DNA of 64,000 nucleotides from Prevotella sp. (GTDB lineage: Bacteria; Bacteroidota; Bacteroidia; Bacteroidales; Bacteroidaceae): NCBI GenBank assembly GCA_017475005.1, contig JAFVGI010000038.1, positions 1-64,000 of the forward strand, written 5' to 3'. How positions within the stretch are numbered: the stretch's first letter is position 1; every line of letters begins with the position of its first letter. Both the position numbers and the translations under genes were made by a program. The notes beneath the pieces are model-generated. The model was not told the DNA's origin. It searched no databases and was given only the letters and a program-made list of their open reading frames with translations. Shown here one piece after another: positions 51,823 through 62,421 of the stretch.

Positions 51823-53871
51823 ATGGCAGTATTAGGAAAAATCAGAAGCAAAGGAGCATTGCTGGTAAGTATTATCGGCTTGGGCTTGTTTGCATTCATC
51901 GCAGAGGAAGCATTCCGTTCATGCGAGTCAACAAAAAACAACGAACGTCAGCAGATTGCTGAAGTATTAGGCGAGAAGCTCACCTATCAGGAGTATCAGG
52001 ACCTCATTGATGAGTACACAGAGGTTATCAAAATGACACAGGGTCAGGAAACCCTCAATGAGGATCAGCTCAACCAAGTTCGCGACATGGTATGGAATCA
52101 GTACATCCAGAACTCACTCATTGCTAACGAAGCAAAGAAACTCGGTCTGAAAGTTACTGACGACGAAATTCGCGACATTCTGAATCAGGGCACAAATCCA
52201 ATGTTGATGCAGACACCATTTGTCAATCAGCAGACAGGACGCTTTGATGCAAACATCCTCAAGCAGTTTATGAGCGAATACAAGAAGGCGCAGACCTCTA
52301 ATCCACAGCAAGCAGAGCAGATGCGTACCATCTATCGCTACTGGACATTCATGGAGAAGAGCCTCCGTCAGCAAATCCTTGCACAGAAATATCAAACCCT
52401 CTTGGGTTCTACCTTCTTCTCTAACAAAATTGAGGCAAAGCAGCTGTTCAACGAGGATAACACAGAGGCAAACATTGAACTTGGTGTATTCTCTTATGCT
52501 ACCATCAACGACAAAGACATCGAGGTGTCTGAGTCTGACCTCAAAGCAAAATATGATGAGCTGAAGCCACGTTTCAAACAAACAGAAGAAACACGTGACA
52601 TCAAGTATGTTTCCGTTAAGGTTACAGCATCTGCTAACGACCGTGCTGCAACATTCAATGAGGTTAAGAACTTCGCTGCAAAACTCGCTACAGAAAACGA
52701 CCCTGCAGAGATAGTACGTAAGTCTGGTTCATCTATTGCATACCTCGGTGTTCCTGTATTGAAGACAGCATATCCAATGGACATTCAGAATCAGATTGAT
52801 TCAGTTAGTGTCGGCTCTACATCTGCTATCAAGGAGAACACACAGGACAACACACTCAACGTTATCAAGGTTATCTCTAAGCAGGAATTGCCTGACTCTA
52901 TACAGTATGCTATCATCAACGATGGCAAGGAAGGTGAGCCACAGTGGATTACGACAGCACAGTATCAGAATGTTCCTTCTATGGATGTGAACACACAGAA
53001 TTATATCAATGCTCTGAACACAACAGCTGTTGGTGAGACACGCACTCTAAACCTTACAGGCGACACCCTCACCTTCAAGGTTCTTGACCGCAAGGGCATG
53101 AAGACAAAGTATGTTGCTGCTATCATCAAGAAGCCAATAGACTTCTCTAAGGAAACATATTCTGCTGCATACAACAAGTTCTCACAATTTGTTTCTGGCA
53201 ACCAGAATGTCGAGAGCCTGGAGAAGGCTGCAAAGAAGTTCGGATATCAGGTATTGGAGTCACCAAGCCTTCGTAGCGGACAGCACCTCATTGCAGGCAT
53301 TCATGGTTCGCACGACGCTCTTAAGTGGGCTTTTGAAACAGAAGATGAGAATACAGTCTCTCCTCTCTATGAGTGTGGTGACAATGACAACCTCCTCGTT
53401 CTTGCTCTGACAAAGATTAACAAGAAGGGTTACATGGATATAAACAACACCATGCTGAAAGAATACCTGAAGACTGAAGTCATCAAGGACAAGAAAGCCG
53501 CTAAGCTTATCGAAAAGGCAAAGGGTGCAAAGAGCATTGCTGATGCAAAGAAGCAGGGCGCACAGATTGTGCCAGTTCAGCAAGTTACATTCTCTTCTCC
53601 AGCATTCGTCGCTTCTACAGGTGCTGCAGAACCAGCACTTAGCGGTGCTGTAGCAGGAACACAGAATGGCAAGTTCTCCAAGGCTCCTGTTAAGGGTAAT
53701 GGTGGCGTATATGTCTTCAATGTTAAGAACAAACTCAGCCGCGCTATGCAGTATAACGAGAAAGAATATATGCAGCGTCAGGCACAGCGCCAGATGCAAA
53801 TGGCTGGCAACTTTATGCAGGAACTGTATTTGAAAGCGAAAGTAAAAGACAACAGATATATGTTCTTCTAA
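51823..53871 (+). CDS. ppiD: Periplasmic peptidyl-prolyl isomerase/chaperone, PpiD-like
   Basis: 682 residues from MAVLGKIRSKGALLVSIIGL; an upstream ATG at 51757 is inside the promoter and is rejected. One N-terminal membrane anchor (about 11-29), then a SurA_N-type helical domain (about 40-210, QQIAEVLGEKLTYQEYQDLI) and a parvulin-like region (about 215-340), followed by a long C-terminal part. It is thought to help fold outer-membrane proteins leaving SecYEG, which fits its place after barrel and lptC genes. It has its own promoter and a strong terminator. Confidence 0.9.
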   Translation: MAVLGKIRSKGALLVSIIGLGLFAFIAEEAFRSCESTKNNERQQIAEVLGEKLTYQEYQDLIDEYTEVIKMTQGQETLNEDQLNQVRDMVWNQYIQNSLIANEAKKLGLKVTDDEIRDILNQGTNPMLMQTPFVNQQTGRFDANILKQFMSEYKKAQTSNPQQAEQMRTIYRYWTFMEKSLRQQILAQKYQTLLGSTFFSNKIEAKQLFNEDNTEANIELGVFSYATINDKDIEVSESDLKAKYDELKPRFKQTEETRDIKYVSVKVTASANDRAATFNEVKNFAAKLATENDPAEIVRKSGSSIAYLGVPVLKTAYPMDIQNQIDSVSVGSTSAIKENTQDNTLNVIKVISKQELPDSIQYAIINDGKEGEPQWITTAQYQNVPSMDVNTQNYINALNTTAVGETRTLNLTGDTLTFKVLDRKGMKTKYVAAIIKKPIDFSKETYSAAYNKFSQFVSGNQNVESLEKAAKKFGYQVLESPSLRSGQHLIAGIHGSHDALKWAFETEDENTVSPLYECGDNDNLLVLALTKINKKGYMDINNTMLKEYLKTEVIKDKKAAKLIEKAKGAKSIADAKKQGAQIVPVQQVTFSSPAFVASTGAAEPALSGAVAGTQNGKFSKAPVKGNGGVYVFNVKNKLSRAMQYNEKEYMQRQAQRQMQMAGNFMQELYLKAKVKDNRYMFF

Positions 53872-53874
53872 ATT

Positions 53875-53903
53875 AAAAGGGGAGTACATCACTCCCCTTT
53901 TTA
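53875..53903 (+). terminator. Rho-independent terminator after ppiD
   Basis: An 11-bp perfect stem AAAAGGGGAGT / ACTCCCCTTTT with a 5-nt loop and further Ts; four bases after the stop codon. Confidence 0.9.
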
Positions 53904-53949
53904 ATTAAATAAGGTACATTATACTACAATACAATACTAAAACAATTTT

Positions 53950-55761
53950 ATGAGTAACACAAAAGAGAAACTCTTCGGCGAGTTCCAAGCGCCCACCAAG
54001 CAAGAATGGCTTGACAAGATTGGCGTGGACCTGAAAGGTGCAGATTTTCAGAAGCGCTTGGTATGGAAGACTCCCGAAGGATTCAGCGTACAACCTTTTT
54101 ATCAAAGAGACGACGTAGAAAAACTTTCTACTCCCTACTCTATGCCAGGTGAATTTCCTTTTGTTCGCGGTAACAAAAAGAATGACAACACATGGTACAT
54201 CCGTCAGGAGATTGAAGCCAACGATGCCAAAGCAGCTAATGCGAAAGCTCTCGACATCCTCAACAAAGGTATTGACTCTTTGTCATTCACTATCCCTGGA
54301 GACAGCGTTTCTGCAGAATTTGTCGAGGCACTCCTCAAGGACATTTACTGTGATTGTGTAGAACTAAACTTCAACACCTGCAAGCGTCATTCAGTAGAAT
54401 TGGCAGAGATTCTGGTAGCATACTTTGAGAAGAAGGGCTACGACAAGGAGAAAATCGTCGGTTCTATTGATTGGGATCCGATGGATAAGATTCTTCAGGG
54501 AAAGCCAGTTGACCACATCATTAACGTTATGAACACCTATGCTGTACCATTGGTTAACACCCTAAAGGATTATCCAAACTTCCGCTGCATCACCGTAAAT
54601 GCTGTAGACCTCAGCAATAAAGGTGCTTACTGCATGCAGGAATTAGGTTACGCTCTCGCATGGGGTAACGAATATATGCAGCAGCTGACAGATGCAGGTG
54701 TTGATGCTACTTTGGCAGCAAAGAAAATAAAGTTCAACATGGGTATCTCCGAGAACTATTTCATGGAGATAGCAAAGTTCCGTGCAGGACGTATGCTGTG
54801 GGCAGAAATCGTTAAGCAATATAACCCACAATGTGACTGTGCTTGTAAGATGATTGTGAATGCTATTACTACAGAATATAACATGACAATCTTCGATGCT
54901 CATGTTAATCTGCTTCGCTCACAAACAGAAACAATGTCAGCAGCTCTTGCCGGTGTTCACTCTATTGTAGTAACTCCATTCGATGCTGCATACGAAAAGC
55001 CAGATGATTTCTCTGAGCGTATAGCACGCAATCAGCAACTTCTGCTGAAGGAAGAGTGTCACTTCAATACCGTTGTTGACCCTTCTGCCGGCTCTTATTA
55101 TATCGAGACCCTTACAGAATCTCTTGCTAAAGAAGCTTGGAAGGTTTTCCTCTCTGTGGAAGAGAAAGGTGGTTTCCTCGAGGCTATCAAGAGTGGTACG
55201 GTACAGGAGGATATTGATGCTACAAATGCAAAGCGTCACACCCTTGCTGCACAGCGTCGTGAATTTATCCTCGGAACCAACCAGTTCCCTAACTTCAACG
55301 AGAAGAGCGAAGGAAAGCGTCCTCTCAACAACACACGTCTTGCTGCTGATTTCGAGAACCTGCGTCTCGCCACAGAAGGTGCAGCAAAACAACCCGTTGC
55401 CTTCATGCTTACCATCGGTAGCTTGGTTTGGAGACAGGCTCGTGCACAGTTCTCATGCAACTTCCTCGCTTCTGCAGGATACAAGGTTATTGACAATCTT
55501 GGTTTCCCAACTATAGAAGAAGGCATCGAGGCTGCTATGAAAGCAAATGCCGATATCGTTGTGCTCTGTTCTTCTGATGAAGAATATGCAGAGTATGCAA
55601 TTCCTGCTTTCAAGGCGCTCAACAATCGTGCAATGTTCGTCGTTGCTGGTGCTCCTGAATGTATGGAAGACCTGAAGAAAGAAGGTATCGAGAACTTTAT
55701 TCATGTAAAAGTGAATCAGCTTGAGACACTGAAAGAGTTTAACGCTAAACTGGGGATATAA
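53950..55761 (+). CDS. mutA: Methylmalonyl-CoA mutase small subunit
   Basis: Non-catalytic partner of MutB in the adenosylcobalamin-dependent interconversion of succinyl-CoA and methylmalonyl-CoA, part of propionate formation from succinate. 603 residues. It starts [20 protein letters not shown]. It shows the mutase TIM-barrel ([40 protein letters not shown]), but the C-terminal cobalamin-like domain lacks the DxHxxG motif ([15 protein letters not shown]), as expected for the small subunit. It is two bases before mutB. No clear promoter match upstream. Confidence 0.95.
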   Translation: MSNTKEKLFGEFQAPTKQEWLDKIGVDLKGADFQKRLVWKTPEGFSVQPFYQRDDVEKLSTPYSMPGEFPFVRGNKKNDNTWYIRQEIEANDAKAANAKALDILNKGIDSLSFTIPGDSVSAEFVEALLKDIYCDCVELNFNTCKRHSVELAEILVAYFEKKGYDKEKIVGSIDWDPMDKILQGKPVDHIINVMNTYAVPLVNTLKDYPNFRCITVNAVDLSNKGAYCMQELGYALAWGNEYMQQLTDAGVDATLAAKKIKFNMGISENYFMEIAKFRAGRMLWAEIVKQYNPQCDCACKMIVNAITTEYNMTIFDAHVNLLRSQTETMSAALAGVHSIVVTPFDAAYEKPDDFSERIARNQQLLLKEECHFNTVVDPSAGSYYIETLTESLAKEAWKVFLSVEEKGGFLEAIKSGTVQEDIDATNAKRHTLAAQRREFILGTNQFPNFNEKSEGKRPLNNTRLAADFENLRLATEGAAKQPVAFMLTIGSLVWRQARAQFSCNFLASAGYKVIDNLGFPTIEEGIEAAMKANADIVVLCSSDEEYAEYAIPAFKALNNRAMFVVAGAPECMEDLKKEGIENFIHVKVNQLETLKEFNAKLGI

Positions 55762-55763
55762 TC

Positions 55764-57932
55764 ATGGCTAGAAAAGATTTTAAAAATATTGATATCTTCT
55801 CTGGCATAGAGAAGACAGACGGTTCTGCATGGCAGAAAGAAAATAATATACAGTATGTATGGAAGACCCCTGAGCACATTGAGGTAAAGTCTGCATACAC
55901 CAAAGAAGACCTCGAGGGTATGGAGCATCTCGACTACACAGCAGGTATTCCTCCTTTCTTGCGTGGTCCTTATTCAATGATGTATCCATTCCGTCCTTGG
56001 ACCATCCGTCAGTATGCTGGTTTCTCAACGGCAGAAGAGTCTAACGCCTTCTATCGTCGTAACCTGGCATCTGGTCAGAAGGGACTTTCTGTTGCCTTCG
56101 ACCTTCCAACTCATCGCGGTTACGACCCTGACAATATGCGTGTTGTAGGTGATGTTGGTAAGGCTGGTGTGTCTATTTGTTCCGTAGAGAACATGAAGGT
56201 GCTCTTCGATGGTATTCCTCTTAACAAGATGTCTGTCTCTATGACTATGAACGGTGCCGTTCTTCCTATCATGGCATTCTACATCGTTGCAGGTTTGGAG
56301 CAGGGTGCAAAACTTGAAGAGATGGCTGGTACCATCCAGAATGATATCCTCAAAGAGTTTATGGTGCGTAACACTTATATCTACCCACCAGCATTCTCAA
56401 TGAAGATTATTGCCGACATCTTCGAGTACACTTCACAGAAGATGCCTAAGTTCAACAGCATCTCTATCTCTGGCTACCACATGCAGGAGGCAGGTGCTAC
56501 AGCAGATATAGAATTGGCATACACCCTTGCTGACGGTCTGGAGTATCTCCGTGCTGGTGTTAATGCCGGCATTGATATTGATGCTTTCGCACCACGTCTG
56601 AGTTTCTTCTGGGCTATCGGTGTTAACCACTTCATGGAGATTGCCAAGATGCGTGCAGGTCGTCTGTTGTGGGCAAAGATTGTAAAGAGCTTCGGAGCAA
56701 AGAATCCTAAGTCAATGGCTCTTCGTACTCACTCTCAGACATCTGGATGGTCACTAACAGAGCAAGATCCATTCAACAACGTTGGACGTACCGTTATCGA
56801 GGCTATGGGTGCCGTTTTGGGTCATACTCAGTCGCTGCATACTAACTCTCTCGATGAGGCTATTGCTCTGCCAACCGACTTCTCTGCTCGTATTGCCCGT
56901 AATACACAGATCTACATACAGAACGAGACAAAGGTATGTAAGGAAATAGACCCTTGGGCTGGTTCTTATTATGTCGAGACCCTCACCAACGAACTCGTAC
57001 ACAAAGCATGGTCTCTCATTCAGGAGATTGAGTCTCTGGGAGGTATGGCAAAAGCTATCGAGACAGGCGTTCCAAAGATGCGTATTGAGGAAGCAGCAGC
57101 TCGTACTCAGGCTCGCATCGACTCTGGACAGCAGACTATCGTTGGTACCAACAAATATCGTCTTGACCACGAAGATCCAATCGATATCCTTGAGGTTGAT
57201 AACTCTGCCGTTCGCAAGCAACAGGAAGAGAATCTTGCTAAGCTCAAGGCTAATCGTGACGAGGCAGCTTGTAAGGCAGCTCTCGATGCTATCACAGCAT
57301 GCGTACAGGAGTATGCTGATGGCAAGAAGTCAGAGAACAACCTCCTCGACCTTGCCGTCAAGGCAGCTCAGGTACGTTGTACCCTCGGAGAAATCTCTGA
57401 TGCCTGTGAGAAAGTAGTAGGACGTTATAAAGCAGTAATTAGAACTATTTCAGGCGTGTATAGTGCAGAAGCAAAGAGTGACAGCCAGTTTGAGAAGGCT
57501 TGTCAGCTCACAGAAGAGTTCGCACAGAAGGAAGGTCGTCGTCCACGTATCTTCATCGCAAAGATGGGTCAGGATGGTCACGACAGAGGTGCGAAAGTAG
57601 TAGCAACAGGTTATGCCGACTGTGGTTTTGACGTTGATATGGGCCCATTGTTCCAGACACCGGCAGAAGCAGCACGTGAGGCAGTAGAAAATGACGTTCA
57701 CATCGTAGGCGTTTCATCTCTCGCTGCTGGTCACAAGACCCTCATCCCTGCCCTCTTCGAGGAACTCAAGAAACTGGGACGTGAGGATATCATGGTGGTA
57801 GCAGGCGGTGTCATACCAGCTCAGGACTACGACTTCCTCTATCAGGCTGGCGTAGCTGCTATCTTCGGTCCTGGTACTCCAATAGCAAAATCTGCTATTG
57901 AGATGATGAATATCCTATTGGATAAGGAATGA
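55764..57932 (+). CDS. mutB: Methylmalonyl-CoA mutase large subunit
   Basis: Catalytic, B12-binding subunit, 722 residues. Substrate and barrel motifs are [40 protein letters not shown] and [15 protein letters not shown]. The C-terminal cobalamin domain has the DxHxxG motif Asp604-x-His606-x-x-Gly609 ([10 protein letters not shown]), whose His606 is the lower cobalt ligand, then [14 protein letters not shown] and [17 protein letters not shown]. It overlaps recF by four bases. The epimerase and MeaB-type chaperone are not in the window. Confidence 0.98.
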   Translation: MARKDFKNIDIFSGIEKTDGSAWQKENNIQYVWKTPEHIEVKSAYTKEDLEGMEHLDYTAGIPPFLRGPYSMMYPFRPWTIRQYAGFSTAEESNAFYRRNLASGQKGLSVAFDLPTHRGYDPDNMRVVGDVGKAGVSICSVENMKVLFDGIPLNKMSVSMTMNGAVLPIMAFYIVAGLEQGAKLEEMAGTIQNDILKEFMVRNTYIYPPAFSMKIIADIFEYTSQKMPKFNSISISGYHMQEAGATADIELAYTLADGLEYLRAGVNAGIDIDAFAPRLSFFWAIGVNHFMEIAKMRAGRLLWAKIVKSFGAKNPKSMALRTHSQTSGWSLTEQDPFNNVGRTVIEAMGAVLGHTQSLHTNSLDEAIALPTDFSARIARNTQIYIQNETKVCKEIDPWAGSYYVETLTNELVHKAWSLIQEIESLGGMAKAIETGVPKMRIEEAAARTQARIDSGQQTIVGTNKYRLDHEDPIDILEVDNSAVRKQQEENLAKLKANRDEAACKAALDAITACVQEYADGKKSENNLLDLAVKAAQVRCTLGEISDACEKVVGRYKAVIRTISGVYSAEAKSDSQFEKACQLTEEFAQKEGRRPRIFIAKMGQDGHDRGAKVVATGYADCGFDVDMGPLFQTPAEAAREAVENDVHIVGVSSLAAGHKTLIPALFEELKKLGREDIMVVAGGVIPAQDYDFLYQAGVAAIFGPGTPIAKSAIEMMNILLDKE

Positions 57933-59008
57933 TACTTAACTCTATATCTATACTGAATTATAGAAACATTGAAGCGGCTGAACTTGTCTTTTCCGACAAG
58001 TTCAACTGCTTTATTGGAAATAACGGCGAGGGGAAGACCAACCTTCTAGATGCCCTCTATTTCCTGTCTTTCTGCCATTCTATGTTTACCAACGTAGATT
58101 CGCAGATGATAATGCATGAGAAAGACTTCTTCATGCTAAATGGCAAATATGATACCGGCGACGATATCTCCGTCGGCATGAAACGCGGCCATAAAAAGAC
58201 TTTCAAACGTAACGGAAAAGCTTACCGCAAACTTTCCGAACACATTGGTCTCATACCCCTGATATGTGTTTCCCCTGACGATGTATCCATCATCTCTGGC
58301 GGCAGCGAAGAACGCAGACGTTTTCTTGATATTGTCATTTCCCAATACGACAATGCATACATCGAATACCTGAATCGATACAACAAAGCGCTACAGCAAC
58401 GCAATGCATTACTGAAGCAGGCCGCAGAGGAAGATATACCGTGCGATATGTCGCTCATGGATCTGTGGGAAGAAGAGATGGCATCAAACGGTGAGGAAAT
58501 TTTCAAACGCCGCAACGACTTCGTAGAACGCTTCATCCCTGTCTTTAATAATATATATAAGGAGATAAGTGGTGAACACGAGGAAGTATCCCTTCGCTAT
58601 CAATCACATTGTCAACGCGGACCACTTTTGGAGGTGATACAACGCGACAGACACAGAGACCTTGCCGTAGGATACTCCATGCACGGCATTCACAAGGATG
58701 ACCTCGAGATGCTCATTGGAGGCTTTCCTATGAAACGTGAGGCCAGCCAGGGACAGACAAAGACTTATGTCATATCCCTCAAGTTGGCACAGTTCGACTT
58801 CCTCAAGGAAAGTCCCCTGTTGCTTCTCGACGATGTATTCGATAAGCTCGATTCCCATCGCGTTGAAAACATCATCAAGATGGTATCTGGAAAAGATTTT
58901 GGACAGATATTCATAACAGACACCAATCGCGAACATCTTGATAAGATATTGTCAAAAGGTCATTTCGACTACAAACTATTCAACGTGGAAGGAGGGCATT
59001 TTGTTTAA
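57929..59008 (+). CDS. recF: DNA replication and repair protein RecF
   Basis: SMC-like ATPase that loads RecA at gaps with RecO and RecR. 359 residues. It starts [20 protein letters not shown]; Walker [12 protein letters not shown] (about 31-41), the signature region [20 protein letters not shown], and Walker [15 protein letters not shown]. Its ATG overlaps the mutB stop (ATGA), so it is translationally linked to a metabolic gene, away from dnaA/dnaN. The DUF721 gene starts inside its last codons. Confidence 0.96.
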   Translation: MILNSISILNYRNIEAAELVFSDKFNCFIGNNGEGKTNLLDALYFLSFCHSMFTNVDSQMIMHEKDFFMLNGKYDTGDDISVGMKRGHKKTFKRNGKAYRKLSEHIGLIPLICVSPDDVSIISGGSEERRRFLDIVISQYDNAYIEYLNRYNKALQQRNALLKQAAEEDIPCDMSLMDLWEEEMASNGEEIFKRRNDFVERFIPVFNNIYKEISGEHEEVSLRYQSHCQRGPLLEVIQRDRHRDLAVGYSMHGIHKDDLEMLIGGFPMKREASQGQTKTYVISLKLAQFDFLKESPLLLLDDVFDKLDSHRVENIIKMVSGKDFGQIFITDTNREHLDKILSKGHFDYKLFNVEGGHFV

Positions 59009-59288
59009 GCGTTATCCACAGAGTATTAACGATGTCACGAATCAGTTTATGCGTGAGTATTCTCTCGAAGGACCACTTCTTGAGAGACGCCTTATAGCCT
59101 CTTGGAAAGAAGTGATGCCCGCAGCAGAATCCTATACCGAAAACATCGAAATACGCAATCAGACATTAATAATCAAAATATCATCACCAGCCCTGAGAAA
59201 CGACCTCCTGATGAGACGCACAGAACTCACCAAACTATTAAACGACAAGGTAGGAGCCAACATAATTAACGATATACGATTCTTTTAG
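59001..59288 (+). CDS. DUF721 (DciA-like) protein
   Basis: 95 residues, starting at TTG 59001 with a strong Shine-Dalgarno GGAGGG five bases upstream, inside the end of recF; ATG 58938 would extend the protein well beyond the family's usual N-terminus ([20 protein letters not shown]). The family includes DciA, a helicase loader or operator found beside recF or dnaA genes, and the core LIASWKEVMPAAESYTENIE is characteristic. The recF linkage supports a DNA-replication role; direct evidence is lacking. Confidence 0.85.
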   Translation: MFKRYPQSINDVTNQFMREYSLEGPLLERRLIASWKEVMPAAESYTENIEIRNQTLIIKISSPALRNDLLMRRTELTKLLNDKVGANIINDIRFF

Positions 59289-59366
59289 GTATAGTTGCAT
59301 ATTTGCAATTATAGAAATATTTTTTTGTTAATACTTGCGATTTTATTCTATCTTTTTAAGAAAAAT

Positions 59367-59398
59367 CTTGTGTATATAATTCTATTATCGTAACTTTG
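59367..59398 (+). promoter_or_regulatory. Promoter of rprX-rprY
   Basis: CTTG, exactly 20 bp, TAACTTTG followed by CAGC. The preceding AAGAAAAATCTTGTGTATAT nearly equals the rplY promoter upstream segment. Confidence 0.85.
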
Positions 59399-59422
59399 CA
59401 GCAGAATTTTAATTAACACAGG

Positions 59423-60967
59423 ATGAAGAAATCAACAATTTGGATTATTGCAATTATCATGGTAGTGTCATTTACGGCTCTGCTATGGCTTCAGTTTTCC
59501 TACATCTCCGAGATGGCGAAAATGAAGAAAGAGCAATTTGACGAATCTGTTACCCGAGCCCTATACACAGCAGCCCACGACCTTGAACTCAACGAGACAC
59601 TTACCTATCTTGAGAAAGACGTCAACGAAACCGAGCGCAAGGCCCAAAAGGCCGATTCTGTAATGACCAGCAACAGCCTTGGCGGTCCTGTACAGCACTC
59701 TCATCAATTCTCCGTAACAGGCGACGACGGAACGATATACTCTTCTTTTGAGTTGCAGACCTTCACACTCTCTCCTCGTAAAGGCCTCATGAAGAGCGAC
59801 AAAAACGCATGGGCAGAGGCACAGAAATCAATGCAGCAGATTATTCGCAATCGTGTAATCTATCAAAAGGCCCTCCTTGACGAGGTAATATATACCATAT
59901 TATATACAGCAAGTGATAAGCCCCTGAGACAACGCATCAATTTCAAGCAACTTGATCAGGATATCCGTGCCCAGCTTCTCAATAATGGCATTGACATACC
60001 CTATCACTTCACCGTCACCACATACAACGGTACTGAAGTATTCCGCTGTTCCGAATATAGCGAACAAGGTAAAGAGATAACATATTCACAGCAGATATTC
60101 ACCAATGGACCCGCTGTAAAGTCTGGTTACCTGAATGTGCACTTTCCCGACATTAACGCGTATATCTATTCCAGTATTCGTTTCATGATACCAGCGCTTA
60201 TCTTCACGGGAATATTGCTGCTAACCTTTCTCTTCACTATCATTATCATATTCCGTCAGAAACGTTTCTCCGAGATGCGTAATGACTTCATCAATAATAT
60301 GACCCACGAGTTGAAGACCCCTATCTCCAGCATCTCCCTTGCTTCACAGATGCTCTCTGACAAGAGTGTCACGAAGAGTGATGATATGGTGAATCATCTT
60401 GGTAACGTCATCGGTGACGAGAGCAAACGTCTGCGCTTCCTTGTTGAGAAGGTTCTTCAGATGTCAATGTTCGACCGTAAGAAGGTGGCCTTCAAGATGA
60501 AAGAACACGACATTAACGAACTTGTAGAGAACATCGCCAACTCCTTCTCACTCCGCGTAGAACATACCGGTGGTAAGGTTTATACAGAGGTAGAAGCAGT
60601 AGAGTCTGATATCTTTATAGAAGAGACCCATTTCAGTAATGTCATCTTCAACCTCATTGATAATGCTGTAAAATATCGTAAGCCCGACGAGCCCCTTAAC
60701 ATCTATATACGCACATGGAACCCTTCCTCAGGAAAAGTCTCTGTCTCTATCCGCGATACCGGCATCGGAATCAAGAAGGAGAACCTCAAGAAAATCTTCG
60801 AGCAGTTCTACCGTGTACACACCGGCAATCGCCACGATGTCAAAGGCTTTGGCCTGGGTCTGGCATACGTAAAGAAAGTAATAGACCTCCACAAGGGCAC
60901 AATAACTGCCGACTCTGAATACGGCAAAGGAACGACATTCACAATAACAATTGATACAATTAATTAA
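59423..60967 (+). CDS. rprX: Sensor histidine kinase RprX
   Basis: 514 residues. Two membrane segments (about 5-24 and 253-277) bracket a periplasmic sensor region. HisKA has phospho-acceptor His295 (NNMTHELKTPISSI), followed by a HATPase domain with N-box NLIDNAVKYRK, GIGIKKENLKKIFEQF and GFGLGLAYVKKVI. It matches the RprX kinase of Bacteroides. It is followed directly by its regulator, 12 bp away. The signal sensed is not known from sequence. Confidence 0.92.
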   Translation: MKKSTIWIIAIIMVVSFTALLWLQFSYISEMAKMKKEQFDESVTRALYTAAHDLELNETLTYLEKDVNETERKAQKADSVMTSNSLGGPVQHSHQFSVTGDDGTIYSSFELQTFTLSPRKGLMKSDKNAWAEAQKSMQQIIRNRVIYQKALLDEVIYTILYTASDKPLRQRINFKQLDQDIRAQLLNNGIDIPYHFTVTTYNGTEVFRCSEYSEQGKEITYSQQIFTNGPAVKSGYLNVHFPDINAYIYSSIRFMIPALIFTGILLLTFLFTIIIIFRQKRFSEMRNDFINNMTHELKTPISSISLASQMLSDKSVTKSDDMVNHLGNVIGDESKRLRFLVEKVLQMSMFDRKKVAFKMKEHDINELVENIANSFSLRVEHTGGKVYTEVEAVESDIFIEETHFSNVIFNLIDNAVKYRKPDEPLNIYIRTWNPSSGKVSVSIRDTGIGIKKENLKKIFEQFYRVHTGNRHDVKGFGLGLAYVKKVIDLHKGTITADSEYGKGTTFTITIDTIN

Positions 60968-60979
60968 AATTTTACTATT

Positions 60980-61702
60980 ATGCAAATCATGGATGAAAAT
61001 TTGAGAATCCTCCTCTGTGAGGATGATGAGAACTTAGGCATGTTGCTTCGCGAGTATCTTCAGGCAAAAGGCTACAACACAGACCTGTGCCCTGATGGTG
61101 AAGCTGGCTATCGTGCATTCCTCAAGACCCATTACGACATCTGCGTTCTGGATGTTATGATGCCAAAGAAAGATGGTTTCCAACTGGCAAAGGAGATACG
61201 TCAGTCAAACACTGACGTTCCTATCATCTTCCTCACTGCCCGTCAGATGAAGGAAGATATCCTTGAAGGCTTTAAGATTGGTGCTGATGACTATATCACA
61301 AAGCCATTCTCTATGGAAGAACTCGTCTTCCGTATTGAAGCTATTCTTCGCCGTATGCGTGGTAAGAAGACTAAGGAAGCTACACAGTATCAGATTGGCA
61401 AGTTCCTCTTCGACACCCAGAAGCAGCTTCTCTCTTTTGAAGGCAAGGAACCACGTAAACTCACTACGAAAGAAAACGACCTTCTGGCACTTCTCTGCAG
61501 TCACGGCAATGAAATCCTTCAGCGCGACTTTGCATTGAAGACAATCTGGATTGACGACAACTATTTCAATGCCCGTTCTATGGATGTTTATATCACCAAG
61601 CTTCGTAAGCACCTCAAGGATGACCCAGAGATAGAAATCATCAACATCCACGGCAAGGGATACAAGCTCATCATCCCTAACTCACCTGAAGCGGAAGAAT
61701 AA
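60980..61702 (+). CDS. rprY: Response regulator RprY
   Basis: 240 residues; start MQIMDENLRILLCEDDENLG, although the second ATG at 60989 is an equally good start. OmpR/PhoB type: receiver domain with phospho-acceptor Asp58 (YDICVLDVMMP) and Lys in DYITKPFSMEE, then a winged-helix DNA-binding domain (about 135-235, RKLTTKENDLLALLCSHGNE, NARSMDVYITKLRKHL). In Bacteroides RprY controls envelope- and sodium-related genes. Its stop overlaps the next ATG by one base (TAATG). Confidence 0.94.
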   Translation: MQIMDENLRILLCEDDENLGMLLREYLQAKGYNTDLCPDGEAGYRAFLKTHYDICVLDVMMPKKDGFQLAKEIRQSNTDVPIIFLTARQMKEDILEGFKIGADDYITKPFSMEELVFRIEAILRRMRGKKTKEATQYQIGKFLFDTQKQLLSFEGKEPRKLTTKENDLLALLCSHGNEILQRDFALKTIWIDDNYFNARSMDVYITKLRKHLKDDPEIEIINIHGKGYKLIIPNSPEAEE

Positions 61703-62421
61703 TGCAGGCAATGATATTTGCTGCCGGAAAAGGCACACGACTGAAACCGCTCACCGATGTCATACCAAAGGCATTGGTGCCGGTTGACGACGTGCCTCTC
61801 ATCCAGAGAGTCATGCAGAAGATTGTTGATAGCGGCGCCACAAGAGTCGTTGTCAACATCCATCATCATGCGCGACAACTGGAGAACTATCTCTCGCTGT
61901 TGCAGATGAAGTTTCCGACTGTCGAGATACTCATCTCTGACGAGAGCGGCAACCTCCTTGATACCGGTGGCGGCATAAAGCATGCAAGGGAGCTCTTTTC
62001 TGACGTCCCTCCCACCCCAGTGCTCATACACAACTGCGACATCCTCAGCAATGTCAATCTTGCCGACTTCTACGCCTCCCATCAAGGCGATGCCACACTC
62101 CTCGTCTCCCAACGCGAGACACAACGCTATCTCTGTTTCGACGACGATATGCGTTTGGTTGGATGGACTAACATCGCTACGGGAGAGGTAAAGGGCACCA
62201 AGACGGACAACCTCTATGCCTTCAGCGGCATACACATCATGTCACAGCAACTGATGCAGCGCATGGACGCCTATCCTGACATCTTCCCTATCATGGACTT
62301 CTATCTGCATGAATGCGCTACGGCAGACATTCGCGGATGCCTAAAAACCGACCTCCGCCTGCTGGATGTCGGAAAAACTGACACATTAGAAAAAGCAACA
62401 GAATTCTTATGCAAAAAATAA
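61702..62421 (+). CDS. Sugar-phosphate nucleotidyltransferase family protein
   Basis: 239 residues with the nucleotidyltransferase signature [20 protein letters not shown] at the N-terminus and [14 protein letters not shown] as the metal-binding Asp region. No hexapeptide acyltransferase repeats follow. It resembles MurNAc-1-phosphate uridylyltransferase (MurU) and mannose- or glucose-1-phosphate nucleotidyltransferases; the exact sugar cannot be decided. Coupled to rprY by TAATG and overlapping guaA by 13 bases. Confidence 0.85.
   Translation: MQAMIFAAGKGTRLKPLTDVIPKALVPVDDVPLIQRVMQKIVDSGATRVVVNIHHHARQLENYLSLLQMKFPTVEILISDESGNLLDTGGGIKHARELFSDVPPTPVLIHNCDILSNVNLADFYASHQGDATLLVSQRETQRYLCFDDDMRLVGWTNIATGEVKGTKTDNLYAFSGIHIMSQQLMQRMDAYPDIFPIMDFYLHECATADIRGCLKTDLRLLDVGKTDTLEKATEFLCKK

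Noticed and set aside
58938-59000. Longer DUF721 protein starting at ATG 58938
   Set aside because: The added residues overlap recF and have no counterpart in the family, whereas TTG 59001 has a strong Shine-Dalgarno sequence and the expected N-terminus.
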